In this document: piece after piece, positions 27,628-36,890 of the stretch | Layout: each line of letters starts with the position of its first letter | How positions within the stretch are numbered: the stretch's first letter is position 1 | Source: Enemella evansiae | GTDB lineage: Bacteria > Pseudomonadota > Alphaproteobacteria > Rhodobacterales > Rhodobacteraceae | Assembly (NCBI GenBank): GCA_017255395.1 | Contig: JAFKDC010000021.1 | Span: 1 to 64,000 of the forward strand | Direction: 5' to 3' | DNA: 64,000 nucleotides | Program-made: the position numbers and the translations under genes | The notes under the pieces: model-generated | The model's input: the letters and a program-made list of their open reading frames with translations, nothing else | What the model was told of the DNA's origin: nothing | Database searches by the model: none

Positions 27628-27806
27628 GCCACCCCTCTTGCCGTCCCACCTGTCACCAGCGCGCGAATCACGCCCGGTGCTGTTTGGGTAAAGTTTAACA
27701 AGCGCAAAAGGAAATTGCGCCCCCTATACGTTACAAGGCCTTACCGGCAGGCCCTCACCCGCGAAACCGGAGGCATGGCGCCCGATGCTTGCACTTTGGC
27801 CTGACA

Positions 27807-27833
27807 TTGATATTGAGCCGTTATCGCTAATAC
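27807..27833 (+). promoter_or_regulatory. Possible tkt promoter
   Basis: TTGATA (27807-27812), 15-base spacer, TAATAC (27828-27833). The spacer is short, so support is limited. It lies upstream of the GTG start at 27851 but inside the longer open frame. Confidence 0.3.
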
Positions 27834-27850
27834 TTGAGGATGGTCATACG

Positions 27851-29872
27851 GTGGATATCGCAGAGCTTCGCACCCGCAATCCCGATCACTGGATGCGCGC
27901 AACCGCCATTCGCGCCCTCGCGCTGGACGCCGTCGCAGCCGCCAATTCGGGCCACTCGGGGATGCCCATCGGCATGGCCGACGTGGCCACCGTGTTGTGG
28001 TCGAAGCACCTGAAGTTCGACGCCGCCAACCCCGGCTGGTACGACCGCGACCGTTTTATCCTGTCCGCCGGCCATGGCTCGATGCTGATCTACGCGCTAC
28101 TCTACCTGTCGGGTGACAAGCAGATCACGCTGGACGAGGTGAAGAACTTCCGCCAGTGGGGCGCCCGCACCGCCGGCCACCCCGAGAACTTCCTTGCCGA
28201 CGCCATCGAGACCACGACCGGCCCGCTGGGTCAGGGCATCTCGAACTCGGTCGGCTTCGCCATGGCCGAGGAAATGCTGCGCGGCCGCTTCGGCAAGAAG
28301 GTCATCGACCACCACACCTATGTCATCGCCGGGGACGGCTGCCTGATGGAAGGCGTCAGCCAGGAGGCCATCGGCCTCGCGGGGCGCTATGAACTGGGTC
28401 ACCTGATCGTCTTCTGGGACAACAACGACATCACCATCGACGGCAAGGTCTCGCTGTCGGACCGCACCGATCAGGTTGCGCGCTTCAAGGCCTCCGGCTG
28501 GCATGTGCAGGAAATCGACGGCCACGACCCCGAGGCCATCGACGCCGCCATCGTGGCGGCAAAGGCCGAGACCGGCAAGCCCTCGATGATCGCCTGCAAG
28601 ACCCATATCGCACTGGGCCACGCGGCGCAGGACACTTCCAAGGGTCACGGCGCGCTGACCAACGCCGAGCAGAACGAGGCCGCCAAGGCCGCCTGGGGCT
28701 GGACCAACGGCGCCTTCGACATCCCCGCCGAGATCAAGTCCTGGTGGGAAGAGGCCGGATCGCGCGGCGCCGCCGAGCGTGAAGCATGGGAGGCGCGTCT
28801 GGGCGAAGCCTCCGAGAGCCGCCAGAAGGAAATCCACCGCGTCTTTGCCGGTGAAGCCCCGAAGAAGCTCTCCGCCGTGATCAAGGCGCTGAAGAAACAG
28901 GTCTCCGAGACCAAGCCCAAGGTCGCGACCCGCAAGGCCTCGGAGATGGCGCTGGAAGTGATCAACCCGATCATGCCCGAGACCGTCGGCGGCTCTGCCG
29001 ACCTGACCGGGTCGAACAACACGCTGACCGGCGACATGGGCACCTTCGACGTGGACAACCGCAAGGGCCGCTACGTCTACTGGGGCATCCGCGAGCACGG
29101 CATGGCCGCGGCGATGAACGGCATGGGCCTGCACGGCGGGTTGCGCCCCTACGGAGGCACCTTCATGGCCTTCACCGACTACGCGCGCCCCGCGATGCGT
29201 CTGGCGGCCCTGATGAAGACGCCCACCGTCTTCGTCATGACCCATGACAGCATCGGCCTTGGCGAGGACGGCCCGACGCACCAGCCGGTGGAACACGTCG
29301 CCATCAGCCGCGCCACGCCGAACACGCTGGTCTTCCGCCCCGCCGACGCGGTGGAAACCGCCGAGGCCTGGGAAATCGCACTGAAGCAGACGGCGACGCC
29401 CTCGGTGATGTCGCTGACGCGCCAGAACCTGCCCACCGTGCGGGTCGAGCACAAGAACGCCAACCTCACCGAGAAAGGCGCCTATGTGCTGGCCGAGGCC
29501 GAGGGCAAGCGCCAGGCCATCCTGATGGCCACCGGCTCCGAGGTCGAGATCGCGCTGGCCGCCCGCGACCTGCTGCAGGCCGAAGGGATCGGCACGCGCG
29601 TCGTTTCGATGCCCTGCTGGGAGCTCTTCGAGCAGCAGGAGGAAAGCTACCGCCGCCGCGTCCTGCCGCCCGCCGGTCCGGTGCGCGTGGCCGTCGAGGC
29701 CGGCGTTCGCTTCGGCTGGGACCGCTGGCTCTGCGGCGAGCGCGGCAACGCCAAGAAGGCGGGCTTCGTGGGCATGGACAGCTTCGGCGCCTCGGCTCCG
29801 GCAGAGGTGCTTTACGAGAAGTTCGGCATCACCGCAGAGGCCGTCGCCGCCAAGGTGAAAGAGCTGCTCTGA
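27851..29872 (+). CDS. tkt: Transketolase
   Basis: 673 residues, full length. It swaps two-carbon units in the pentose phosphate and Calvin-type pathways using thiamine diphosphate. Visible features are [33 protein letters not shown], the GDGCLMEG...DNN cofactor motif and [21 protein letters not shown] at 27851 ([20 protein letters not shown]) matches the family N terminus and has GAGGA 10 bases upstream. The open frame reaches ATG 27785, but those 22 codons contain a promoter-like motif and no family similarity. It is followed by two terminators. Confidence 0.94.
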   Translation: MDIAELRTRNPDHWMRATAIRALALDAVAAANSGHSGMPIGMADVATVLWSKHLKFDAANPGWYDRDRFILSAGHGSMLIYALLYLSGDKQITLDEVKNFRQWGARTAGHPENFLADAIETTTGPLGQGISNSVGFAMAEEMLRGRFGKKVIDHHTYVIAGDGCLMEGVSQEAIGLAGRYELGHLIVFWDNNDITIDGKVSLSDRTDQVARFKASGWHVQEIDGHDPEAIDAAIVAAKAETGKPSMIACKTHIALGHAAQDTSKGHGALTNAEQNEAAKAAWGWTNGAFDIPAEIKSWWEEAGSRGAAEREAWEARLGEASESRQKEIHRVFAGEAPKKLSAVIKALKKQVSETKPKVATRKASEMALEVINPIMPETVGGSADLTGSNNTLTGDMGTFDVDNRKGRYVYWGIREHGMAAAMNGMGLHGGLRPYGGTFMAFTDYARPAMRLAALMKTPTVFVMTHDSIGLGEDGPTHQPVEHVAISRATPNTLVFRPADAVETAEAWEIALKQTATPSVMSLTRQNLPTVRVEHKNANLTEKGAYVLAEAEGKRQAILMATGSEVEIALAARDLLQAEGIGTRVVSMPCWELFEQQEESYRRRVLPPAGPVRVAVEAGVRFGWDRWLCGERGNAKKAGFVGMDSFGASAPAEVLYEKFGITAEAVAAKVKELL

Positions 29873-29882
29873 GGCGGTGGAA

Positions 29883-29902
29883 AAGGCCGTTCGAACGGCC
29901 TT
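29883..29902 (+). terminator. First hairpin after tkt
   Basis: AAGGCCGTTCGAACGGCCTT is a perfect 20-bp palindrome 10 bases after the stop, extended by GGCGG/CCGCC outside. No T-run directly after it. Confidence 0.6.
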
Positions 29903-29921
29903 CCGCCATCCTGAGACGTTA

Positions 29922-29945
29922 GGGCTGCCCGCGGGCGGCCCTTTT
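29922..29945 (+). terminator. Intrinsic terminator after tkt
   Basis: GGGCTGCCC (29922-29930) pairs with GGGCGGCCC (29933-29941), one G-T pair, followed by TTTTCGTTT. A classic Rho-independent shape. Confidence 0.8.
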
Positions 29946-29989
29946 CGTTTCTGGCGCGGTCATACAGGTCGTCGCCTGGGGTTGAGGAC

Positions 29990-30036
29990 GGGGGCTCTGC
30001 CCCCGAACCCCCGGGATATTTCAGGACAGAAGAAAA
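29990..30036 (+). repeat. Dispersed repeat, copy 4a
   Basis: GGGGGCTCTGCCCCC, then ACCCCCGGGATATTTCAG and GACAGAAGAAAAA. It faces copy 4b, 15 bases away, in inverted orientation. It shares a 27-bp exact core with the copy at 63901. Confidence 0.75.
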
Positions 30037-30051
30037 ATCGGGCGATCCACC

Positions 30052-30101
30052 CCTTCTTCTGTCGCCAAATATCCCGGGGAGCGCGAGGGGCTGGCCCCTC
30101 C
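30052..30101 (-). repeat. Dispersed repeat, copy 4b
   Basis: Inverted partner of 4a. Its minus strand reads CCCGGGATATTTGGCGACAG then AAGAAGGG; its palindrome part is GAGGGGCTGGCCCCTC. Together 4a and 4b fill the gap between convergent tkt and lpxB. Confidence 0.7.
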
Positions 30102-30143
30102 CACCCAAGGCAGCAGCGTGTCGAGCCATCAAGGGCGTGCGCT

Positions 30144-31298
30144 TCAGTCAGAACGTCCCGGCAGTCCGTTCAACACTGCGCGGGCCGCGCGGAGGCCCGG
30201 GGGGTCTTCGTGCAGGCCGAGTTGGCGCATCGTGTCCGCCATGGCCTCGCGTTGCGCCTCTGGCGCGTCCAGCAGTGCGGTGAAGGCCCGCGCGATCGGG
30301 TCCGGCTGGCAGGCCTTGCCGATGAACTCGGGGACCGTGCGGGTGCCGCTGACGAGGTTCACGAGGTTCACGCTGTCGACCAGAAGCAACCGCCCGATGA
30401 TCTGGCGCGACAGCCAGCCCATGTCGTAGGCCACCACCATCGGCGTGCCCGCCGCCGCCAGTTCCAGCGCGACGGTGCCCGAGGCCGCCAGCGCCGCATC
30501 CGCCGCGCGGAAAGCGGCGCGCTTGTCCGCGCCGTCCGGGTCTTCGGCGGGGTCGATCAGCACCGGGTTCCCGGGCCAGTCGCGCGTGGCGTCGCGCACC
30601 GCACCCGCGACATTCGCCGCCATGGGAACCACCAGCCGCAGACCGGGCCGCGCGGCGGCGATGCGGTGCACCGCGTCGGTCAGGACCGGCATCAGGCGCG
30701 CGATCTCGGACCGGCGAGAACCCGGCAGCACAAGCGCCATCTCGCCGTCGATGCCATGGCGCGCGCGGAAGGCCTGCGCCTCGGCGGCGCTGGCCAGCGG
30801 ATCGGTCACGACCGGGTGGCCGACGAAGGCGCAGGGGATGCCCGCCGCCTCCATATAGGGCGGTTCGAAGGGCAGCAGCGCCAGGACCTGATCCACATGC
30901 GCCGCCATCTTCACGGCCCGCTTCGGGCGCCAGGCCCAGACCGTCGGCGCCACGTAATGCACCGTGCGCACGTCAGAGGCCGCCTTGACCAGCCGTGCCA
31001 CGCGCAGCGAGAACTCGGGCAGGTCGATGGTCACCAGCACGTCCGGCTGCGCCGTCACCACCGCCTCGGCGGTCTGGCGGATACGCGCCTTGAGGTGGCG
31101 GTATTCCTTCAGGATCTCGGTGATCCCCATGACGCTGATCTCGTCCATCGGGAACAGGCTTTCCAGCCCCTCGGCAATCATGCGCGGCCCGCCCACGCCG
31201 GTAAAGCGCACCCCCGGCACAAGCGTCTTCAGCCCGGCCATGAGCGCCGCACCCAGTTTATCGCCCGAGGCTTCCCCGGCGGTAATGAAAACATGCAT
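30144..31298 (-). CDS. lpxB: Lipid-A-disaccharide synthase
   Basis: 384 residues, GT19 family. It joins UDP-2,3-diacylglucosamine and lipid X to the lipid A disaccharide at the inner membrane. Visible features are MHVFITAGEASGDKLGAALM, VGGPRM, VTIDLPEFSLRVARLVK, YVAPTVWAWRPKRAVKM, LPGSRRSEIARLMP and ASGTVALELAAAGTPMVVAY. Start at 31298 overlaps the lpxI stop by one base (TGATG). Last gene of the envelope operon. Confidence 0.95.
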   Translation of the reverse strand: MHVFITAGEASGDKLGAALMAGLKTLVPGVRFTGVGGPRMIAEGLESLFPMDEISVMGITEILKEYRHLKARIRQTAEAVVTAQPDVLVTIDLPEFSLRVARLVKAASDVRTVHYVAPTVWAWRPKRAVKMAAHVDQVLALLPFEPPYMEAAGIPCAFVGHPVVTDPLASAAEAQAFRARHGIDGEMALVLPGSRRSEIARLMPVLTDAVHRIAAARPGLRLVVPMAANVAGAVRDATRDWPGNPVLIDPAEDPDGADKRAAFRAADAALAASGTVALELAAAGTPMVVAYDMGWLSRQIIGRLLLVDSVNLVNLVSGTRTVPEFIGKACQPDPIARAFTALLDAPEAQREAMADTMRQLGLHEDPPGLRAARAVLNGLPGRSD

Positions 31299-32086
31299 CA
31301 GGCGGGCCTTTCGCGAATCCAGAGGAACAGGCCATGGGCGTCGAGCGTCTCGACCAGCGCCTCGCGATCCAGCACCAGCACGCCGCCCGCTTCGACCACC
31401 ATGCCCGAGAGGCCCGCGTCGACGCAGGCCCGCGCCGTGGCGGGCCCCACCACGGGCATGTCGACGCGGCGATCCTGCGTGGGCTTCAGGGCCTTGTAGA
31501 ACAGGCCGCCACGGGCCTCGGCGGGCAGCGCGCCAAGCATGGCATCGGTGCCCTCCCGCGTCTCGCGGGCCAGAACGCGGCCCTGCCCCAGCACGCAGCA
31601 CTGGCCAAGATCGTGGTTGCCCTGCTCGACGCTCACCCCGTCGCCAAGCGCGGCGTCGCGGCGCTGCGCCTCGGAGGGCTGCACCCGGGTATACACACCG
31701 GCGGGCGGCAGCAGCACCGGCGCGATCTCATGCGCGCCGACCACCCTCACCCCGGAATCCTCGAAGACCGAAATCGCCGCGCGCAGGGCGCCGTCTTCGC
31801 CCTGCCTCAGCACCCGCAGGATCTTCGGCAGCACCCAAAGCGTCGAGACGCTCAGCCGGGACAGCCGCAGCGGTGGGCGGGTCACCGCGCCCACCATGCA
31901 AATCTCGGTCACCTCCCGCTGCCGGAGCCAGCGCAGGAAGTTGCCCAGTCTCTCGATGCAGAACAGGTGGTCCGGCTCCAGCCGGTCGGGTGGCGCATGG
32001 GCCAGGGCGCAAACCAGGGGCCGCTCTGGCAGCGCGGCCAGCAAGGCCTCGGGCAGCCTGCCCCGCCCGGCGATCACCGCCAGCAC
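31298..32086 (-). CDS. lpxI: UDP-2,3-diacylglucosamine diphosphatase LpxI
   Basis: 262 residues, DUF1009/LpxI family. It makes lipid X from UDP-2,3-diacylglucosamine and replaces LpxH in alphaproteobacteria. Blocks are MLAVIAGRGRLPEALLAALP, EICMVGAVTRPPL, VVGAHEIAPVLLPPAGVYT, GQCCVLGQGRVLARE and MPVVGPATARACVDAGLSG. It lies between lpxA (33-base gap) and lpxB (1-base overlap), the usual alphaproteobacterial order. Confidence 0.94.
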   Translation of the reverse strand: MLAVIAGRGRLPEALLAALPERPLVCALAHAPPDRLEPDHLFCIERLGNFLRWLRQREVTEICMVGAVTRPPLRLSRLSVSTLWVLPKILRVLRQGEDGALRAAISVFEDSGVRVVGAHEIAPVLLPPAGVYTRVQPSEAQRRDAALGDGVSVEQGNHDLGQCCVLGQGRVLARETREGTDAMLGALPAEARGGLFYKALKPTQDRRVDMPVVGPATARACVDAGLSGMVVEAGGVLVLDREALVETLDAHGLFLWIRERPA

Positions 32087-32119
32087 GGCAGCCCCCGACC
32101 CCGTTGCCCAACCATCGGA

Positions 32120-32932
32120 TCAGCCCGGCGTCAGGTAGTGGCGATCGCTGTCGCCAAGGATGAAGTCGACGATCTCGCGCACGTAGTCGCTTTGCGTTTC
32201 GGCGCCCAGCTTCCTGGCGCGGTCGGCAAAGGCCCCCTCGCCCTGCGCCAGCATCTGGAACGCGGCCCGCAGCGCGGTGATATCCGCGCGCGCCACGCCC
32301 CTGCGCTTCAGCCCGACCAGGTTCAGCCCGTCCAGCTTGCCGCGCGGTGCCTGCACCAGCCCGTAGGGGATCACGTCGTTGGTCACCATGGTCACGGCGC
32401 CGATGATCGCGCCACGCCCGATGCGCACCCATTGATGCACCCCCGACAGGCCGCCGACGATCACGTCGTCCTCAAGCACGCAATGCCCGGCCAGCGCCGC
32501 GTTGTTCACAAGGATCACCCGGTTGCCGACCTGCACGTCATGGGCGACGTGACAGCCCGCCATAAAGAGGCCGTCGTCGCCGACCCGGGTGACGCCGCCG
32601 CCGCCCTCGGTGCCCGCGTTCATCGTCACGTGCTCGCGGATGCGGTTGCGGGCGCCGATCTCCAGCCGGGTCTTTTCGCCCCGAAACTTCAGGTCCTGCG
32701 GAATCTCGCCGATCACCGCGAAGGGAAAGATCACCGTTTCCGCCCCGACAGAGGTCGTGCCGTTCACCACGACATGGCTTTTCAACTCGACGCGGTCGCC
32801 CAGAACGACCTCTGGCCCGACGTGGCAGAAGGGGCCGACGCGCACCCCCCGCCCCAGTTGCGCGCCCTCCTCGACGACAGCCGAGGGATGGATGACGGTT
32901 TCGGGCACAGAACCCCCTTCGGTTTCGCTCAA
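32120..32932 (-). CDS. lpxA: UDP-N-acetylglucosamine acyltransferase
   Basis: 270 residues. The first 190 are left-handed beta-helix hexapeptide repeats ([20 protein letters not shown]...). The catalytic His lies in [10 protein letters not shown] and the UDP-GlcNAc region in [14 protein letters not shown]. It adds the 3-hydroxyacyl chain to UDP-GlcNAc, the first step of lipid A. It overlaps fabZ by four bases, coupling it to the enzyme that competes for the same 3-hydroxyacyl-ACP pool. Confidence 0.95.
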   Translation of the reverse strand: MSETEGGSVPETVIHPSAVVEEGAQLGRGVRVGPFCHVGPEVVLGDRVELKSHVVVNGTTSVGAETVIFPFAVIGEIPQDLKFRGEKTRLEIGARNRIREHVTMNAGTEGGGGVTRVGDDGLFMAGCHVAHDVQVGNRVILVNNAALAGHCVLEDDVIVGGLSGVHQWVRIGRGAIIGAVTMVTNDVIPYGLVQAPRGKLDGLNLVGLKRRGVARADITALRAAFQMLAQGEGAFADRARKLGAETQSDYVREIVDFILGDSDRHYLTPG

Positions 32933-33390
32933 GACGGCAGGTCCATCATCGCGGTGAACTCGGCCTCCGCGGCCATCTCACCCTCAACCGTGGCCACGCC
33001 GCGGAATTTCCAGACCTTGCCGCCGGGCTTGCCGCGCAGCGTCTCCAGCTTCATCCGAAGCTGGTCGCCGGGCACCACCTTGCGGCGGAACTTGCAGGCG
33101 TCGATGGCCATGAAATAGACCTTCATCTCCTTGTCGGCCATCTCCAGCGTGACACCCACCATGACGGCGGCGGTCTGGGCCATGGCCTCGACGATGGTCA
33201 CGCCGGGCATGATCGGCAGACCGGGGAAATGCCCCTGGAAATGCGGCTCGTTCATGGTGACGTTCTTCAGGCCGACGGCGCTGGCCGTCCCTTCGATCTC
33301 TTCGACGCGGTCGACAAGCAGGAAAGGATAGCGGTGCGGGATGATCCGCTGGATCAACTGGATATCGGCGGATGTAAGCGTGTCACTCAT
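32929..33390 (-). CDS. fabZ: 3-hydroxyacyl-ACP dehydratase FabZ
   Basis: 153 residues, hot-dog fold. [12 protein letters not shown] and [20 protein letters not shown] hold the catalytic His and Glu pair. It dehydrates 3-hydroxyacyl-ACP in fatty-acid elongation. The ATG at 33390 gives the usual N terminus ([20 protein letters not shown]); the upstream open frame is not coding. Downstream of skp with a 103-bp gap in which lpxD would be expected by comparison with E. coli. Confidence 0.95.
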   Translation of the reverse strand: MSDTLTSADIQLIQRIIPHRYPFLLVDRVEEIEGTASAVGLKNVTMNEPHFQGHFPGLPIMPGVTIVEAMAQTAAVMVGVTLEMADKEMKVYFMAIDACKFRRKVVPGDQLRMKLETLRGKPGGKVWKFRGVATVEGEMAAEAEFTAMMDLPS

Positions 33391-33493
33391 GCGCGGGGCC
33401 TGCCTTGTCTTTCTCTTGGTGCCTTGTCCGTAGCAACCCGCGCCCGTCAGGGCAAGCAAGCCTGTCGGGCCTGTGCCGCTTCCTGCCCTGCCG

Positions 33494-34138
33494 TCAGTCC
33501 CCGGTGGCGGGCGCCTCGGGGATGCTGTCGCCGGCGGGGTCCGCATCCGGGAGGGCGCCTTCGGGCAGGTCCGGCAGCACGTCAGGGCCGCCGTCGCCGA
33601 CCACCTGATCCAGAAGCGCGATCGCCCGGTCGGTGGCGTCCACCGCATCGGCGGCAACGAAGACCGCGCGCCGTTCAAGGATCATCACGGCGCCGGTTTC
33701 GCGCATCAGCTGTTCGATGGCGGGCTCTGCGAGGCTGAGAAAGCGCCGCCGCGCCTCGTCCTGACGGGCCGACAGCGCGCGCGCCTTGGCATCCTGTTCG
33801 CTGCGCAGGCGCTGCACCTTCTCGTCGAAGGCATCGGCGAGGCTGCGAAACTCTGCCGGGGGCATGGTCGGACGCTGGTCGGTCAGGCGCCGCTCTTCCT
33901 CGATCAGTTCCGCCTCGATCCGGCGGTTTTCCGCGGCGATGGCAGAGCCTTCGCTTTCCAGCGTGTCTTCCAGCCGCTGGCCAAAGGCGCTTTGCGCGAA
34001 GACCCTGTCGAAGTCGATCACCAGGATCGGGCTGTCGGTCAGGCCGGTGTCCAGTGGTCCTTCCGGCGACTGCGCAAGCGCACCGGCGGGGCCGAGCCCC
34101 GCCAGCAGGATGCAGATCGCAGCGAACCGGCGCAGCAT
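33494..34138 (-). CDS. skp: OmpH/Skp family periplasmic chaperone
   Basis: 214 residues. A Sec signal peptide ([20 protein letters not shown] then LAQS) is followed by [20 protein letters not shown] and long coiled-coil tentacle helices rich in Arg/Glu/Ala (about 60-150). A Pro/Asp-rich acidic tail ends the chain. Skp holds unfolded outer-membrane proteins on their way to BAM. It starts seven bases after the bamA stop, the conserved order. Confidence 0.88.
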   Translation of the reverse strand: MLRRFAAICILLAGLGPAGALAQSPEGPLDTGLTDSPILVIDFDRVFAQSAFGQRLEDTLESEGSAIAAENRRIEAELIEEERRLTDQRPTMPPAEFRSLADAFDEKVQRLRSEQDAKARALSARQDEARRRFLSLAEPAIEQLMRETGAVMILERRAVFVAADAVDATDRAIALLDQVVGDGGPDVLPDLPEGALPDADPAGDSIPEAPATGD

Positions 34139-34145
34139 CGCCCGC

Positions 34146-36527
34146 TCAGAACTGGGTCGAGACGGTCAGGTTGAAACGCCGCTCGTCGTCGAAGTCCCGC
34201 TTCTTCAGCGGCTCCGAGAAGTTCAGGCGAAGCGGGCCGATGGCGCTGTCCCAGAAGATCGAGAAGCCGATCACGTGGCGGGCGTCGAAGTCCTCGGACA
34301 CGATGCTGTTGCCGCCGGCCACCTTGGCCTTGGTCGCATCCGACAGCCCCCAGACAGAGCCGACGTCGTAGAACAGACCACCCGAGATGCCGTATTCGTC
34401 CGGCAGCCCGATGGGGAACTCTGCCTCGAAACGTGCGACGGCGAAGTATTCGCCGCCCAGCGGATCGTCGACATTGGGGCCCATCTCACGCGGGCCGATG
34501 CCGCCGTAGTCGAAACCCCTCAGCTGGTTCGGCCCGACAAGGAAGCGGTCTGTCACCCGGCTGTCGCCGCTGGAGTAGCTGAGCGCACCGGCATCGAGCG
34601 AGGCCCGCAGCGTCACCTCTTCAGAGAAGACCTTGGTCTGGGCCACGGCGCGGACATTGGTCCGCACGTAGGTGGAATCGCCGCCAAGCCCGGCGAAGTC
34701 CTGACCGAATTCCAGCAGGTAGCGCGTTTTGTCGTCCAGACCGAAGCGGGCCGTATCGAAGTTCAGCGTATAGCCGACGGAACTGTCGAACCGCTCACCC
34801 TCTGCGGCCTCGGACTTGATGATCCCGCCGATGTCGGTATCGGTCGGATCGACGTTGCGGATGTCGCTGTAGCGCGCCGAATAGCGCAGTTGCAGCGAGG
34901 TCGCTTCCGACAGCGGGAAGGTCAGCGCAGGCTGGAAGAGGCCCTTCGCCGTGTCGAAGGTCGCGTTCAGGTTGTCGGTCTCGCTGTAGTTCAGATCGAA
35001 GCCCAGCGACAGGTCGCGGCCCAGCAGGGCCGGTTCGGCGAAGCGCAGCGAATAGGACCGCGAGGACGAGGCGGTATTGACCCCGAAGCTGAAGAACTGG
35101 CCCCGGCCAAGGAAGTTGCGTTCCGAGAAGGTGATCGCGGCGCCGATGCCGTCGGTGGTGGAGTACGAGCCGCCGAAGGACAGCGAGCCGGTCGGCTGTT
35201 CTTCGACGTCGACGTCGACGATGACCTGCTGCGGGCTGGAGCCTTCACGCGCCTGCACGTCGGCGGTGGCGAAGAAGCCGAGCGCGCGGATGCGTTCGGC
35301 GGCCTCGCGCACGGCGCGCGGGTTGAAGGGATCGCCCTCGACCACGTCGAACTGGCGCCGCACCACGCGGTCCAGCGTGGTGGTGTTGCCCTCGATGTCG
35401 ATGCGTTCGATAAAGACCCGCTCGCCGCGCGTCAGAACCAGATCGACATCCAGCGACAGGTCGCGGTCGTTGCGGCTGATCCGCGGTTCGACCCGGACGA
35501 AGTTCAGACCTTCCTGGATCGCCAGCTTTTCCAGCCGCGCGATCTCGTTCTCGACCAGAACCGGCGAGTAGACCTTGCCCGAGCGCATCTTGACGCGGCG
35601 TTGGAACAGCGCGGTATCGACCTCGGCGAGGTCAGAGGAGACCGACACATTGCCGACGCGGAATTGCTGGCCTTCCTCGACGTTGAAGGTGACGAAATAG
35701 CCGTCCCGTTCCTGCGCCAGTTCGGCGTTCACGCCGGTGATGCGGAAATCGACGTAGCCGCGCGAGGAATAGAAGTCGCGCAGAAGCTGCTTGTCGAACT
35801 CGACGCGGTCTTCGATGAAGGTGTCTTTCGAGATCACCGCCCGCAGCAGGCCCGCCTGCTTGGTTTCCAGCACACGGCGCAGGCGCCGGTCGGTGTATTT
35901 GCCGTTCCCCGAGAAGCCGATGCGCTCGACCTCGGCGACACCGCCCTCGAAGACCTCGAAGACCAGGTCGACGCGGTTGTCGCTGCGGCGGATGACCTTG
36001 GGCGACACGCGGGCGGCCACCCGGCCCTGCGTCACATAGGCCTCGGACAGGGTCTGGGCGTCGGCCTCGGCCACGCTGGGACTGAAGACGCGGCGCGGCT
36101 GCGATTGCAGCGCGGCGGCAAGATCTTCGTCCTTGATGCGGCGGTTGCCCTCGATCGAGATGCGGTTGATCGTCGGGTATTCCACCACGCGGATCAGCAG
36201 GGTGCTGCCCTGCGGCACGATCTCGACCCGTTCGAAGAGGCCGGAGTTCAGGACCCGCTGGTAGGCGTCGTTCAGCTCGCCGCCCGAGACGGTCTGCCCG
36301 CGCGCGATCCCGGCGTAGGACAGGATCGTGCTGGCATCGACGCGGCGGTTGCCCTCGATCCGGACGGAACTGAAACTGTAGGCCTGCGCCACGGCGGGGC
36401 TTGGCAGGGTCACGACCCCGGCGCCCAGCCCAAGGGCGAAGGACAGGGTTACGGCCTGAACCGCCGTCCTGACCCGGAATTTGTTTTTATCAATCTGCGC
36501 TGCTCGCGCGGAAATGACTGAGGCCAT
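34146..36527 (-). CDS. bamA: Outer membrane protein assembly factor BamA
   Basis: 793 residues from the chosen start. A signal peptide (VQAVTLSFALGLGAGVVTLP, cleavage after AVAQA) is followed by five POTRA domains (first SFSSVRIEGNRRVDASTILS) and a 16-strand barrel ending in NLTVSTQF with a C-terminal Phe. The barrel carries the VRGF-like lid motif as LRGFDYGGIGPRE. It is the central insertase of BAM. An in-frame ATG at 36548 would leave only about five bases of leader from the TTGACA-N17-TACTCC promoter, so the ATG at 36527 was preferred. Confidence 0.93.
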   Translation of the reverse strand: MASVISARAAQIDKNKFRVRTAVQAVTLSFALGLGAGVVTLPSPAVAQAYSFSSVRIEGNRRVDASTILSYAGIARGQTVSGGELNDAYQRVLNSGLFERVEIVPQGSTLLIRVVEYPTINRISIEGNRRIKDEDLAAALQSQPRRVFSPSVAEADAQTLSEAYVTQGRVAARVSPKVIRRSDNRVDLVFEVFEGGVAEVERIGFSGNGKYTDRRLRRVLETKQAGLLRAVISKDTFIEDRVEFDKQLLRDFYSSRGYVDFRITGVNAELAQERDGYFVTFNVEEGQQFRVGNVSVSSDLAEVDTALFQRRVKMRSGKVYSPVLVENEIARLEKLAIQEGLNFVRVEPRISRNDRDLSLDVDLVLTRGERVFIERIDIEGNTTTLDRVVRRQFDVVEGDPFNPRAVREAAERIRALGFFATADVQAREGSSPQQVIVDVDVEEQPTGSLSFGGSYSTTDGIGAAITFSERNFLGRGQFFSFGVNTASSSRSYSLRFAEPALLGRDLSLGFDLNYSETDNLNATFDTAKGLFQPALTFPLSEATSLQLRYSARYSDIRNVDPTDTDIGGIIKSEAAEGERFDSSVGYTLNFDTARFGLDDKTRYLLEFGQDFAGLGGDSTYVRTNVRAVAQTKVFSEEVTLRASLDAGALSYSSGDSRVTDRFLVGPNQLRGFDYGGIGPREMGPNVDDPLGGEYFAVARFEAEFPIGLPDEYGISGGLFYDVGSVWGLSDATKAKVAGGNSIVSEDFDARHVIGFSIFWDSAIGPLRLNFSEPLKKRDFDDERRFNLTVSTQF

Positions 36528-36559
36528 TCTCGCAATCCACTTCGACATCCCACGCGAAG

Positions 36560-36588
36560 GGAGTATCGGGATTGCAGGGGCTTGTCAA
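36560..36588 (-). promoter_or_regulatory. Sigma-70 promoter for bamA
   Basis: On the minus strand TTGACA (36588-36583), 17-base spacer, TACTCC (36565-36560). The -35 is perfect and the spacing ideal. The predicted start site at about 36553 lies 26 bases before the chosen bamA ATG. Confidence 0.65.
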
Positions 36589-36626
36589 AAGCCAGCGTCG
36601 CCTTTTTGCCCCTTCTGTCGCGCAGA

Positions 36627-36650
36627 GGCCGCCCGTTCGAGGGGGCGGCC
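36627..36650 (-). terminator. Hairpin between the 43-aa gene and bamA
   Basis: GGCCGCCC (36627-36634) and GGGCGGCC (36643-36650) form an 8-bp stem with an 8-base loop, about 27 bases past the small gene. It may attenuate read-through into bamA. Confidence 0.45.
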
Positions 36651-36676
36651 GTTCACGCAGGGGTTTGAGGCCCGTT

Positions 36677-36808
36677 TCAGGACAGGACGGTCCCGAGGTA
36701 GGCGCCGAGAAACAGCGCGAAAACGACCGTCGCGATGTAAAGAATTCGGTCCCAGTTGATGGTGACCAGCAGGCTCATGCTGCGGTATCCGGCGGAAAGG
36801 GTCTGCAT
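36677..36808 (-). CDS. 43-residue single-pass membrane protein
   Basis: Short frame on the minus strand: MQTLSAGYRSMSLLVTINWD followed by one hydrophobic segment ILYIATVVFALFLGAYLGTV and ending LS. The ribosome site is weak (ACGGGA), and an internal ATG at 36778 is an alternative start. Codon use is like its neighbours. It sits in the 342-bp gap between rseP and bamA in the same direction. The topology suggests an inner-membrane micropeptide. No family recognised, and it would be missed by length filters. Confidence 0.65.
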   Translation of the reverse strand: MQTLSAGYRSMSLLVTINWDRILYIATVVFALFLGAYLGTVLS

Positions 36809-36890
36809 GGATTCGGTTCCCGTTGACTGCTGGAAACCGTCCTACCCCCCGATTCCGGCCGAATTTTGGCAGGGCCCGGGCGAACTGTTG

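Noticed and set aside
27785-27850. ATG 27785 as transketolase start
   Set aside because: The extra 22 codons contain a promoter-like motif and do not match family N termini; GTG 27851 has a better site.
29990-30101. Insertion sequence remnant
   Set aside because: No transposase fragment, target duplication or terminal repeats; better explained as two dispersed repeats.
33786-36521. 911-codon frame opposite bamA
   Set aside because: Shadow of bamA; the bamA strand carries signal peptide, POTRA and barrel features.
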